Source: Hyphomonas sp. (GTDB taxonomy: Bacteria > Pseudomonadota > Alphaproteobacteria > Caulobacterales > Hyphomonadaceae). Taken from it: DNA of 64,000 nucleotides. The notes beneath the pieces were generated by a model, which saw only the letters and a program-made list of their open reading frames with translations, made no database searches and had not been told where the DNA came from. Position 1 is the first letter of the stretch; every line of letters begins with the position of its first letter. Below, in pieces: positions 1-8,307 of the stretch. The stretch lies in NCBI GenBank assembly GCA_013791775.1, contig VMTE01000022.1, forward strand, positions 1-64,000, read 5' to 3'. The translations under genes and the position numbers were made by a program.

Positions 1-371
1 AGGCGGGCATGGCCATAGCCGAGTTCGGTGGTCGCCAGGTCCCATTCCAGGACCGGCTTCTGGAAGCGGACATAGTCGTCGGTCAGCTTGCGGAACTGGT
101 GCGCATCGGCGGTGCCGGGCTGCAGGCCCATCGAGCCGAAGGCATAGCGCAGGAATTGCAGCGTCGCGGCGACGCTCTGGACCCCCTCGCGCAAGGTGCG
201 CTCGCAATGGGCCTTTTCTTCGGGGCTGCCGGGACTGTCGAGCATTTCCAGCGAGAGCGACATGGTCGCCGCCGGCGACACGATGTCATGGCACAGCCGC
301 GCGGCGATATACGCGGCGAAGCGCGCAGGATCGAGGTTCATCGGTTTCAGCCCGTCTTTGTTTCCAGCCAT
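1..371 (-). CDS. chpT: ChpT-like histidine phosphotransferase (N-terminal part, runs off the window)
   Basis: About 123 N-terminal codons are visible; the 3' end lies outside the window. The reading frame contains RLCHDIVSPA near residues 25-34, whose His28 matches the phospho-acceptor of the ChpT family, followed by a helical stretch with the LQFLRYAFG pattern typical of these dimeric histidine phosphotransferases. In Caulobacter, ChpT passes phosphate from CckA to CtrA and CpdR in the cytoplasm and so controls the cell cycle. The family call is by eye and the function is inferred from it. ATG at 371 is used; a second in-frame ATG at 341 (residue 11) is possible. The gene is oriented away from the small membrane gene at 454-687, separated by about 80 bp. 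Confidence 0.8.
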   Translation of the reverse strand, partial: MAGNKDGLKPMNLDPARFAAYIAARLCHDIVSPAATMSLSLEMLDSPGSPEEKAHCERTLREGVQSVAATLQFLRYAFGSMGLQPGTADAHQFRKLTDDYVRFQKPVLEWDLATTELGYGHAR

Positions 372-453
372 GCTGCAGAATCGGGTGCGCCGCCCGGCCT
401 GTCAATCAAGCCTGCGTGACAGGATGGCAAGACGCGCGAAAGAAACCGCCAGA

Positions 454-687
454 TCAGCCCCCTGACGGCGGATCAATATCGTCGTGGCCGTGCCGGGCGC
501 TGTAGAAACTGAGGGCAAAGAGGCCGGCAGACAGGCCGAGGGTCAGCACCCCTCCGAGAATGTAGGCCAGCCAGCCATGGCCGGTCAGGCCGCTGCCGAG
601 GCCTTCCCAGAAAAACGTGACGCCCCAGAGGAGCGCGCCGAGGGCCGCGAAGGCCGCGACCAGCCAGAGGATACGGGAGCGTGACAT
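454..687 (-). CDS. small two-helix membrane protein, unknown function
   Basis: This encodes 77 residues. It starts at the ATG at 687 (MSRSRILWL) and has two hydrophobic segments (about residues 5-27 and 38-62) and a short charged tail rich in His and Asp (ARHGHDDIDPP). The frame is open further upstream, but that extension has no protein-like composition and overlaps the YdbL-type gene, so I start at this Met. The gene follows the ydbL-like gene on the same strand with 37 bp between, so it may be the last gene of that operon. A strong hairpin (688-715) ends immediately before the start codon and no Shine-Dalgarno sequence is visible, which is unusual. I do not recognise a named family. Confidence 0.6.
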   Translation of the reverse strand: MSRSRILWLVAAFAALGALLWGVTFFWEGLGSGLTGHGWLAYILGGVLTLGLSAGLFALSFYSARHGHDDIDPPSGG

Positions 688-715
688 CGCCCGCCAAGCT
701 AGGGCCTGGCGGGCG
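688..715 (-). other. hairpin abutting the start codon of the 77-residue membrane gene
   Basis: Two 11-base arms (688-698 and 705-715) pair with one mismatch around a 6-base loop. On the minus strand the stem ends directly before the ATG at 687. There is no T-run after it, so it is not a classic terminator of the ydbL-like gene. It could occlude the ribosome site of the small gene or act in mRNA processing. Confidence 0.55.
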
Positions 716-724
716 GGTTGCAAG

Positions 725-1072
725 TTATTTGCGCTGCCAAGTGCCGGCTTCGTCCATGAAGTACTGGCCGGGCTGGATTTTGGCGATCTGCTTTTCGCCG
801 GCGAGCTGGGCGACGATCTGCACGGTCGTGCCGTTGTCCCGGGCGGCCTGCTCATACACCGCGCGGCGGCGGTTGTTGATGTCCTGGACCTTGCGGACGA
901 TGGCGGCATCGGCGGTGCCGACGACGCCGAGATAGCCGTCGATGCGTTCGCCGACTTCACCGGCGGAAATGGCGGCATCAATCACGGGGTCTCCGGCCGA
1001 AGCCGGCGGCGCGAAGGCAAACGCGGCCAGGGCGAAACTGATGCTGATCAGTAAGGTGCGAAAGGCTGTCAT
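725..1072 (-). CDS. ydbL: YdbL-family periplasmic protein (DUF1318)
   Basis: This encodes 115 residues with a Sec signal peptide ending near residue 26 (PPASA-G). The mature part has the DUF1318 pattern: an alternating GEVGERIDGYLGVV segment, DINNRRRAVYEQAA, and a C-terminal YFMDEAGTWQ. In E. coli, YdbL is a small periplasmic factor encoded with YnbE and YdbH, and it affects how the YdbH-YnbE complex forms; those proteins help carry phospholipid to the outer membrane. The start at ATG 1072 has AGGAG upstream. It follows the ynbE-like lipoprotein gene on the same strand with about 23 bp between, in the order ydbH-ynbE-ydbL as in enterobacteria. The assignment is strong from family pattern plus operon; function here is inferred. 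Confidence 0.85.
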   Translation of the reverse strand: MTAFRTLLISISFALAAFAFAPPASAGDPVIDAAISAGEVGERIDGYLGVVGTADAAIVRKVQDINNRRRAVYEQAARDNGTTVQIVAQLAGEKQIAKIQPGQYFMDEAGTWQRK

Positions 1073-1095
1073 GGGATGTCTCCTCGGCTTCGCGG

Positions 1096-1287
1096 CTAGA
1101 ACAGGTCTGGGTTGTTGGCGATCAGGTCTTCGACCTCGCGGTCGAGCTGGATGCGCACGGTCTGGTCGATCTTCACGTTGAGATCGATCTTGATCGGCTT
1201 GTCGGACGGCTCGATCCGCACGGTGGGCGTGCAGGCGGCGAGGACGGCGGCACTGGCCGCGACAAGCAGGATTCGCTGATAGGCCAT
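1096..1287 (-). CDS. ynbE: YnbE-like small lipoprotein
   Basis: This 63-residue lipoprotein has a short hydrophobic leader and a lipobox ending at Cys19 (LAAC). The mature segment matches YnbE: a PxxRIEPSDKPIKIDLNVKI stretch followed by a second amphipathic part with REVEDLIANNPDLF. In E. coli, YnbE is an outer-membrane lipoprotein that pairs with the C-terminus of YdbH, completing a hydrophobic bridge between the membranes. AGGAG precedes the ATG at 1287. It lies 76 bp after the ydbH-like gene and just before the ydbL-like gene, so the three are probably cotranscribed. Confidence 0.85.
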   Translation of the reverse strand: MAYQRILLVAASAAVLAACTPTVRIEPSDKPIKIDLNVKIDQTVRIQLDREVEDLIANNPDLF

Positions 1288-1363
1288 GACGGCAGACTCC
1301 TGAGTTCAGGTGTTCGACAATGACACGGCCCGGCTTAACGTCAATCGACCCGCGTGTTGTGCG

Positions 1364-4300
1364 TCATTCAGGCGGAGGGGGTTCGGTCTCGTCGGGCGCC
1401 GGCTTGCCGTCGTTCAGCAGCTTGATCGTGGCGTCCATCACATCCTTCTGGGTGACGAGACCGAGATTGTTCTCGATCAGCGTACCGATGGGCAGGTCAA
1501 ACCCGATGGCGAACTCGAACGGCTGACCGGCCGGCAGGGTGACGCTCTTGTTGATCGTCAGCGGCTTGATGTTCTCGCCGGCCAGCAACACGTCGGCGCG
1601 CAGGTCGCCGGCCAGGTCGCCGTCAATGCCGACTTCGAGCACGCTGAACTTCAGATCGCGCAGGGCGTCGAAGGCAAGGCTCGCATTGGCATCCTGGCCG
1701 GCCGCGGCCTCGACCGCGCCGCCGGTATAGGACAGGCGCCCGCCGGGTTCGTCGGCGCGCAGCCGCGCGTCCCGGATCTGAACGCGGTTGCCGGAGAACT
1801 CGATGGGAAACTTGCCGCTCACTGTGCCCGTCGCGGTCGTATCCGGCAGCTTCAGGACTTCGATCAGCTGGGCGAGCTGGATGGCATTGGCGGTGACATC
1901 CACGGACTGTGCCTGCAGGCCGCCTTCGAGGGCCCAGTCAAACGGCGCGATCGCCAGCGTGCCGCCGCCGAACGGGAAGGTCACCGTGTCGAGATGGAGA
2001 ATGCCCTTGTCGCGCAGGTCGAACACGATCCGGCCGTCCGCAAGCGGAATACCCGGATTGACGCTCGCCAGCTGCAGCTCCTGCGCCGGCGCGGTCGTCA
2101 GCCCCATCAGGTCGTCGAAATACACCGTGCCGCTGACACCCGATACCCGGCCGAGGCGGGTCGTCTGGAATCCGAATTCCCGCACGAATACCTCGGCTGT
2201 GCCTTCGATGTCACCGTCGCGGATCACGAACGCCGCGTCGCTGGAGACGTTGCCGCTGGCATCGGTGAAGAGGCCGGTCAGGCGGGTCGAGATCATGTCC
2301 GGTTGCAGGCCGCTGCGGCGGAAGTCGAGCGGCCGGCTTGTCACCGCCGCAGTGCCATCGAGCGTGACGATGTTGATATCCAGCGCGGCGTCGGCGAGCA
2401 TCGTGCCGCGCGCCCTCAGCTTGAGCGGTCCTGTCAGCTTCAGCCGGTTGGTTTCATCGAGTGTGCCGGAAAATTCAGCGGCGATGGGTTCGTAGAGCGC
2501 ATCCGTCCGCGTGTCCGTGATCAGGACACCGGTGCCCGTCACGGCGCCTTCGACACCGTCCGGTGCACTGACGCCTTCAAACGTGAAGGCGCTGGCCGAG
2601 ACATTCGCCGGCATCATCGTGCCGCCGAACGCGGTTTCCCCGAGGCGGGCCACAATCTTCGCGGGGCCCTTCCCGGTCTGGACATCGATGCGCGGCGCCG
2701 CGCCCAGAATCGTCAGTGTACGTTCGCCAATCTGCATGGGCAGGTCGATCACGGCGGCGCGGAGCGTGAGATCGAAGGTCTTGCCGGCCGTCCAGTCGAC
2801 CACCGCGCTGTCCAGTCCGAGAACGCCGGAACCCGACTGCATCGTGAACGGGACACGCACGGCGCGGAGGTCGGCCGTGCCGCCCGCGTTCCGGCCTTGC
2901 CGCATGAAGCGTCCGTTGACCGGGCATACGTCCATTTGGGCAGGCTGCGCCGCGATGGCGCCAAGGGTGAACCCTGCCGTGTTTACAGCGAGGCACGGCG
3001 CGCCGAGCGACTGGACACGCCAGCCGCTTTCGTCCCAGGCGCCATCAAGCCCGCCGCGTATGGTGGTCGGCGCGAACCGTACGCCGGTGGCCTCACCCGT
3101 AAAGGACAATTCGCCCGATCCCGCAAACAGCAAGGCGCCCGGTCGGTTGTCGAGATGGATATCGCCCAGCGCGGCCGCCAGGCTGCGTCCACCCACCGTC
3201 CACCGCGCCAGATGGAAGGCCTCGGCCTTGAGGGTGACCGCACCGGAATTGAAGGCGAAGCGGTCCACGTTGAGCTTGGCGCTCGGCGCGCCCCCGCCCG
3301 ACAGGGTGATCGCGCCGGCGGCATCGACGCCGGAATTTGAAACCGTGACCCAGGGCGCACCCTCATCCGGCGCTACCGTCAGCCGCAAGCCGGACGACGC
3401 CGTGAGCGCGCCCTCCCCCGTCGCGGCAACCGACAGCGCATCGCCGTCCGCCTGCAAGGTGACATCGGTTGTGGCATCAAATCCGGCGAGTGCCCGGTCG
3501 ATGGCCGCGCGCAAAGCCTCGACATGCGCCGACAGCACACCCGGCAGGGTGAACGCGGCGCCGGTCCGGGCGCGCAGGTCTGCGTCCAGCGCTGCTCCGT
3601 CCACAGAGAACTTTCCGTCAAAACGGACCGGTCCGTCCTTGCGGCTTTGCAGTTCACCGCCGAGCGAGGCGGCAGTCGCAGATCCGGCCGGGCCGATGAC
3701 GATGCCGGTCGACAACAGGAGCGGACCGGAGACATCGCCGCCGCGTCCGGCGAGTTCGCCTTCGAGGTGCGCCGTGTCCACCGTGTAGCCCTTCAGGGTC
3801 AGGCTCGCGGCGTCCGCTTCGAACACGGCGCCGGCAAGTTCCTGCAGGATTTCGGCAAAGGAGGCGCCGGGACGGGCACTGAATTGCGTGCGGCCCGATG
3901 TCCGGATATCGGTTGCCCGCAGATCGGGCGAGGCGATCCGCGCCGCGCGCATCGACCATTCGACCGAAGCAGGTTTGCCCGCATCTTCGCTGAAATCCGC
4001 CCGCGCGAGGAGGTCAAAGGATTCGGCCGCATTGTCGCCGAGCACGGCCTCGTCGATCCCCACGCCCAGTTCGGCCTCGACCTGGCCATCGACGGCGCGC
4101 ATGTCGAGACGGGCTTCGCGAAGGTTCACGCTGGCAAACGGATTGGAGAATTCGCCCGGATCCAACCGGACCTTGAGTTCGCCGTTGCGCGGCAGGGTGC
4201 CTGAAACACTAAGCGTGGCGCCGGTCATTCCGGCGGGGGTCATCAGCTGGAGGCGGGCATCGCGAATATCGACCGGCGGCGCCGCCCCGCCCCCGCCGCC

Positions 4301-4786
4301 GGTCTGGACCAGCCGCTCAAGGCCGCCAAAGCGCAGGCCTGCGCCGTCCAGCGTCCCGCGCATGGACAGGCCGTTAACCGTGACGCCGGTGACTTTCGGC
4401 GTGAACAGGCCGGTCCACCGGATATCGGCGCGCACCACGGCGGCTTCCGCCGGCACGGCCGACCCGGACGAGACCTTCACGGCCGAAACGGTTATGCCGG
4501 ATGTGTCGAGCTCGGTGAATTTTGCGTCACACTGAAGGTCGCGGTCGGCGCACCAGGCCGCCAGGGCCTGCTCTGCCACGGGTTTGCGCAGGAACCAGAG
4601 CAGCAGGGAACCGCCCAGAAAAACAACGACAAATCCTGAAAGCACATACCAGATGCGTCCCCCACGGCGTACCTGGGCAGGGCTTTCAGGCGAACCCTTT
4701 TCTGGGGCTTCATAGGGACTCACTGGTTCGACCGGCTTGCTTCTTGCTTTTCCTACGACATAAAGTCCTAACTTGGCATCTAACAC
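1364..4786 (-). CDS. ydbH: YdbH-like AsmA/TamB-type inter-membrane bridge protein
   Basis: This encodes 1140 residues with a single N-terminal membrane anchor (about residues 46-65) preceded by a cytoplasmic segment of some 45 residues. A very long periplasmic region of beta-rich repeats follows, with many alternating 'LxLxADxxxL' strands, and an acidic Pro/Glu tail. Such architecture is characteristic of AsmA-like bridge proteins; the neighbouring ynbE and ydbL homologues identify it as YdbH rather than TamB or YhdP. These proteins form a groove carrying phospholipids from inner to outer membrane, partly redundantly with TamB and YhdP. It is longer than the E. coli protein (about 880). The open frame begins with a GTG at 4786 without a clear Shine-Dalgarno; an internal start before the membrane helix is possible. 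It is transcribed divergently from the M23 peptidase gene. Confidence 0.85.
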   Translation of the reverse strand: MLDAKLGLYVVGKARSKPVEPVSPYEAPEKGSPESPAQVRRGGRIWYVLSGFVVVFLGGSLLLWFLRKPVAEQALAAWCADRDLQCDAKFTELDTSGITVSAVKVSSGSAVPAEAAVVRADIRWTGLFTPKVTGVTVNGLSMRGTLDGAGLRFGGLERLVQTGGGGGAAPPVDIRDARLQLMTPAGMTGATLSVSGTLPRNGELKVRLDPGEFSNPFASVNLREARLDMRAVDGQVEAELGVGIDEAVLGDNAAESFDLLARADFSEDAGKPASVEWSMRAARIASPDLRATDIRTSGRTQFSARPGASFAEILQELAGAVFEADAASLTLKGYTVDTAHLEGELAGRGGDVSGPLLLSTGIVIGPAGSATAASLGGELQSRKDGPVRFDGKFSVDGAALDADLRARTGAAFTLPGVLSAHVEALRAAIDRALAGFDATTDVTLQADGDALSVAATGEGALTASSGLRLTVAPDEGAPWVTVSNSGVDAAGAITLSGGGAPSAKLNVDRFAFNSGAVTLKAEAFHLARWTVGGRSLAAALGDIHLDNRPGALLFAGSGELSFTGEATGVRFAPTTIRGGLDGAWDESGWRVQSLGAPCLAVNTAGFTLGAIAAQPAQMDVCPVNGRFMRQGRNAGGTADLRAVRVPFTMQSGSGVLGLDSAVVDWTAGKTFDLTLRAAVIDLPMQIGERTLTILGAAPRIDVQTGKGPAKIVARLGETAFGGTMMPANVSASAFTFEGVSAPDGVEGAVTGTGVLITDTRTDALYEPIAAEFSGTLDETNRLKLTGPLKLRARGTMLADAALDINIVTLDGTAAVTSRPLDFRRSGLQPDMISTRLTGLFTDASGNVSSDAAFVIRDGDIEGTAEVFVREFGFQTTRLGRVSGVSGTVYFDDLMGLTTAPAQELQLASVNPGIPLADGRIVFDLRDKGILHLDTVTFPFGGGTLAIAPFDWALEGGLQAQSVDVTANAIQLAQLIEVLKLPDTTATGTVSGKFPIEFSGNRVQIRDARLRADEPGGRLSYTGGAVEAAAGQDANASLAFDALRDLKFSVLEVGIDGDLAGDLRADVLLAGENIKPLTINKSVTLPAGQPFEFAIGFDLPIGTLIENNLGLVTQKDVMDATIKLLNDGKPAPDETEPPPPE

Positions 4787-4897
4787 TCACGCCGGGAATT
4801 CTTGAATCCTTAAGCGGGACGCGAGACGATAGGCGGTGTGCAGCCGGTGTGCCATCCTGCGGGCCGGGGGGCTTCAGAATGACAGGATACCCAATCT

Positions 4898-6292
4898 GTG
4901 ACTGCCGCTGAGACACCCGAGCCCGATCAAGTCCCCGACCGCCCCAGAACCGGCTTTTCCCAAGGCGTGAAGAGCCTGGTTGTACTGGCTGTACTGGGCA
5001 GCGCCTCGGCCATTGCCGGGGTCGTGATGGCCGGGCGTACACCGCCGGCGCTCACGGAAACCGCCGATGCCGCCGTTCCGCTGCCGCTCGCCGCTCGCCT
5101 CGTCAGCGCCTGGGACATCGAGGACGCCCCGCCGCTGGAACGCGCCGAAGGCCGCCTCGAACGCAATGAAACTCTCACCGGCCTGCTGATGCGCCTCGGC
5201 GCCGCGCCCGGAGATGCCGGCGCCGCCCTGCACACGCTGGCCGGATCCGACCTGCTCGACAGCCGCCGCCTTCGCCCCGGCAAGACCCAGGCCGAAGCCT
5301 ATTTCGACAACGGCACCCTGACCGCCGTTTCCGTGCGCGCCGATTCAGATCGCAGCCTGCTGATCACCCGCAATGCCCGGGATGGCTGGTCTGCGACGCC
5401 GCTCTACGCAAAGCTGACGCCTGGCTACAAACGCGTCGAAGCCGAGATCGAGACGTCGATCTACTCCGCCGCACTCGCCCTCGGCGCCGAAGACCAGCAG
5501 GTCGTCGATTTCGCCAGCGCCTTTGCTTACGACATCGACTTCCAACGCGAAATCTATCCCGGCGACCGGTTCGAGATCCTGTTCGAAACCTTCTATGACG
5601 AACGCGGCAATCCGGTGCGCAATGGCGAGGTTCTCTACGCCGCACTGAACGGCAAGGCCCTGAAGCGCGGCTTCTACCGCTTCACCCCGTCCGATGACGG
5701 CGTCGCCGACTATTTCGACGAGAAGGGCGAAAGCGCCACCAAGTTCCTGATGAAGACGCCGATCAACGGGGCGCGGATCTCCTCCAGTTTCGGCAAGCGC
5801 AAGCACCCGATCTCCGGATACACCAAGCTCCACAAGGGCACCGACTTTGCCGCCCCGACCGGCACCCCGGTTTACGCGGCCGGCAATGGCACGGTCGAAA
5901 AGGCCAGCCGCTATGGCGGCTATGGCAACTATATCAAGATCAAGCATACCGGCGGCTACAAGACCGCGTATGCGCACCTTTCCCGGTACGCCAAGGGCAT
6001 CAAGGCCGGTGCCAAGGTCAAACAGGGCGACGTCATCGGCTATGTCGGCTCGACCGGCGCCTCAACCGGCCCGCACCTTCACTACGAAGTCTATGTCAAA
6101 GGCGAGCCGGTCAACGTCATGTCCCTGAAACTGCCCAACGGGCGCAAACTGACGTTGGACCCGCCCATGTTTGCCGAGTTCACAGCCTTCAAGGCGCAGG
6201 TTGACGGCCTCCGGGCGAACCCCAAAGGCCAGATCACGACGGCGTCGCTGAGTTCGAACCCGAGCGAAACGGCCCCCTCGCCGACGCCCTGA
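4898..6292 (+). CDS. M23 family metallopeptidase, membrane anchored (copy 1 of 2)
   Basis: This 464-residue protein starts with GTG. It has one transmembrane segment (about residues 25-44), a periplasmic linker with a LysM/Csd3-like intermediate region (residues 85-280) and a C-terminal LytM/peptidase M23 domain (about 290-415). All zinc and catalytic positions are present: His312 and Asp316 in LHKGTDFAAPTG, His360 in YAHLS, and His393/His395 in GPHLHYEV, so it should be an active endopeptidase cutting peptidoglycan cross-links, as MepM does. The tail after residue 430 is Ser/Thr/Pro rich. It is followed 111 bp later by a paralogue on the same strand. No E. coli symbol is assigned because MepM, NlpD and ShyA-type members cannot be separated by eye. 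Confidence 0.9.
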   Translation: MTAAETPEPDQVPDRPRTGFSQGVKSLVVLAVLGSASAIAGVVMAGRTPPALTETADAAVPLPLAARLVSAWDIEDAPPLERAEGRLERNETLTGLLMRLGAAPGDAGAALHTLAGSDLLDSRRLRPGKTQAEAYFDNGTLTAVSVRADSDRSLLITRNARDGWSATPLYAKLTPGYKRVEAEIETSIYSAALALGAEDQQVVDFASAFAYDIDFQREIYPGDRFEILFETFYDERGNPVRNGEVLYAALNGKALKRGFYRFTPSDDGVADYFDEKGESATKFLMKTPINGARISSSFGKRKHPISGYTKLHKGTDFAAPTGTPVYAAGNGTVEKASRYGGYGNYIKIKHTGGYKTAYAHLSRYAKGIKAGAKVKQGDVIGYVGSTGASTGPHLHYEVYVKGEPVNVMSLKLPNGRKLTLDPPMFAEFTAFKAQVDGLRANPKGQITTASLSSNPSETAPSPTP

Positions 6293-6403
6293 CACCCCTT
6301 GCAGCGCGAAAACGCCCCGTAAAGTCGCCGGAAAAGGGAATCTGGCCCCGTTCTTGCTCACCTCATGCTTGAAGCACCGATCTTCTCCGCACGAGGTTAA
6401 CGC

Positions 6404-7774
6404 ATGAAACGCCGGAAACCGCAGACACCCGCAACCGTGAAGCGGATCGAAGCGCCGCACCGCTGGTTTGAGCGCATGGCAGCCTTTGCCGTGATCGGCG
6501 TGATGACCGGCCTTTTCCTGGTTGTGCGCGCGGATCAACCGCCGCCGATTCCCGATGTGGGATTTGGCGCCACGGACTTCCGCATGGCGGCGCCCGAGGC
6601 CGCAACATCGGCCCGCACCGGCCGGATCACCGCGAATGTCGCCACGGCCGATGCGCTCGAAGTGCTGGGCGCGAGCCCCGATGACGCTGCCGGCGCCGCC
6701 GACGCCTTGCGCGGGGCCGCGCCCACGCGCGGCGCCCGCCTGCGTCCCGGCTCTCCCTTCGTGGCCTATTTCGACGAGAGCGGCGAAGAGGGCGCGCCCC
6801 TGCTCACGGGGGTCAGCGTCCGGATCAATCCGAAGACCACCCTGTCCGCCACCCGCCGCGAGGATGGAACCTTCTTCGCCAGCGTGCTGTCGGCCAAAAC
6901 GACAACCGCGCTGCATCGCATTTCCGGCGTGATCGACACCAATCTCGCCGACGCCATTGATGCCGGCGGCGGCACACGGGCGCAGGCCGACACGTTTGCC
7001 AGCCTCTTCCCGGAAGATCCCGAACTCGCGCGCGGCGGCCGCCCGGGCGAACGCTTCGACGTCGTGATCGAAATGATCGCCGACGAGCGCGGTAATTTCC
7101 TCGAAGCGGGCGACCTCGTGTTTGCCGCCTTCAACGGCCGGAAATCCGCCGGCAGCTGGTACCGGTTCACGCCGGACGATTCCGGACTGCCGGAATTCTT
7201 CAACCGCAACGGCGTCGCCGGCGACGAATTTCTGAACCGCGACCCCCTTCGCGGCGGCGAGATCAGCTCCGGCTTCGGAAACCGCATCCACCCGATCACC
7301 GGCGACGTGGTGCTGCATGCCGGCGTCGATTTCCGCGCGCCAACCGGCACACCGATCCGCGCGGCCGGATCGGGCCTCATCACCGACATGCGCTACGGTG
7401 AGGGCTATGGCTGGTTCGTCCGTATACAGCATGAACGCGGGTTCGAGACCGTCTATGCGCACATGTCGGCCTTCGCCGAAGGCCTGACGCCCGGCCGCAC
7501 CGTGATGCGCGGCGACACGATCGGCTATGTCGGCTCGACCGGCTCAAGCACCGGCGCCCACCTTCACTTCGAAGTCCTGCGCAACGGCGCCTATGTGAAC
7601 CCGTTGACCCTCGCCCTGCCGACGGGGCGTGACCTTTCCGGCGACAAGGCCTTGTTCGCTGCCTTCGAAGCCCAGCGCGGCACAATCGACACCTTCCGCA
7701 ACGAGACGCTCGGCGGTCAGCTCTATGCGGCCACCAACAGCACTGACCGGATAGCGAACGCCACGGCGCCTTAG
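6404..7774 (+). CDS. M23 family metallopeptidase, membrane anchored (copy 2 of 2)
   Basis: This 456-residue paralogue of the preceding gene has the same layout: a basic N-terminus, a transmembrane helix (about 25-42), an intermediate domain with the matching PGERFDVVIEMIADERGN and GSWYRFTPDDSG segments, and an M23 domain with His305, Asp309, His353 and His386/His388 (GAHLHFEV). It is therefore predicted active on peptidoglycan in the periplasm. The two copies agree well in the peptidase domain but poorly in the N-terminal third, so the duplication is old. It may be cotranscribed with copy 1 or driven from the 111-bp gap, where I see no convincing promoter. Confidence 0.9.
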   Translation: MKRRKPQTPATVKRIEAPHRWFERMAAFAVIGVMTGLFLVVRADQPPPIPDVGFGATDFRMAAPEAATSARTGRITANVATADALEVLGASPDDAAGAADALRGAAPTRGARLRPGSPFVAYFDESGEEGAPLLTGVSVRINPKTTLSATRREDGTFFASVLSAKTTTALHRISGVIDTNLADAIDAGGGTRAQADTFASLFPEDPELARGGRPGERFDVVIEMIADERGNFLEAGDLVFAAFNGRKSAGSWYRFTPDDSGLPEFFNRNGVAGDEFLNRDPLRGGEISSGFGNRIHPITGDVVLHAGVDFRAPTGTPIRAAGSGLITDMRYGEGYGWFVRIQHERGFETVYAHMSAFAEGLTPGRTVMRGDTIGYVGSTGSSTGAHLHFEVLRNGAYVNPLTLALPTGRDLSGDKALFAAFEAQRGTIDTFRNETLGGQLYAATNSTDRIANATAP

Positions 7775-7916
7775 CACGCCGGGACTGCCGCGCGTGGAGG
7801 CGAGATAGCGTTTACTGAAGTCAGCAATTCGCGTACACTTCTTCGCGCCCTCTCAAGTGCGGACGAAAGATTTCGAAAAGTGCTTTGAGTGATCGCACCG
7901 GCGCGGGAGGTGAAAA

Positions 7917-8210
7917 ATGACAGTTGAAACAGCCCATTTCCGTGCCGCAGATCATGTTCAGACAGCTGAGGATGCGATACTCTTCATCGAGGCCACGCTG
8001 GAAGAAGTCGGTACCGAAAACCTCAAACCGATCCTTCGCGCGATTGCGGACAGTATCGGCATGACCGCGCTCGCCGAAAAATCCGGGATGACCCGCGCCG
8101 GGCTATACCGGGCCCTGAGCGATGAAGGCGACCCGAAGCTCTCCACATTGACCGCCATTCTTGATGGACTTGGCCTGCAGCTGCAGGTCGTTCCGAAAGA
8201 AGCAGCCTGA
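7917..8210 (+). CDS. HigA-like addiction-module antidote protein, orphan
   Basis: This 97-residue protein is a helix-turn-helix antitoxin of the 'putative addiction module antidote' type. It has a conserved helical N-terminal region (AILFIEATLEEVG, NLKPILRAIADSIG) and an HTH around residues 48-80 with TALAEKSGMTRAGLYRAL and the family tail LGLQLQVVPKE. Relatives are normally encoded just downstream of a RelE/HigB-type toxin gene and bind the module's promoter. No toxin frame is visible in the 142 bp upstream, and the next gene downstream is clpB on the other strand, so this is an antitoxin without a partner. It may act as a stand-alone regulator or neutralise a toxin encoded elsewhere. GGGAGG lies just upstream of the ATG. 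Confidence 0.8.
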   Translation: MTVETAHFRAADHVQTAEDAILFIEATLEEVGTENLKPILRAIADSIGMTALAEKSGMTRAGLYRALSDEGDPKLSTLTAILDGLGLQLQVVPKEAA

Positions 8211-8246
8211 AGCAGAGGCCCTTCACCGGCCGCGTTTCCCCCAAAC

Positions 8247-8280
8247 GAAAATTGCCGGAGGCAGAGCTCCGGCAATCCTC
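8247..8280. terminator. bidirectional terminator between the orphan antitoxin and clpB
   Basis: A perfect 10-bp stem (ATTGCCGGAG at 8251-8260 pairing with CTCCGGCAAT at 8267-8276, loop GCAGAG) sits between convergent genes. On the minus strand it is followed by TTTTCG, and on the plus strand by a weaker CCTCTATAT, so it most likely ends clpB and may also end the antitoxin transcript. Confidence 0.8.
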
Positions 8281-8307
8281 TATATCCGGATCCGTGTCCG
8301 GCAGCGC

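Noticed and set aside
1310-3340. Long open frame antisense to the ydbH-like gene
   Set aside because: Arg/Gly/Ala-rich low-quality protein; it is the mirror of a real GC-rich gene with no family pattern or ribosome site.
7775-7864. Possible toxin remnant upstream of the HigA-like gene (FTEVSNSRTLLRALSSADERFRKVL)
   Set aside because: No start codon and no resemblance to RelE/HigB motifs; too short to support.
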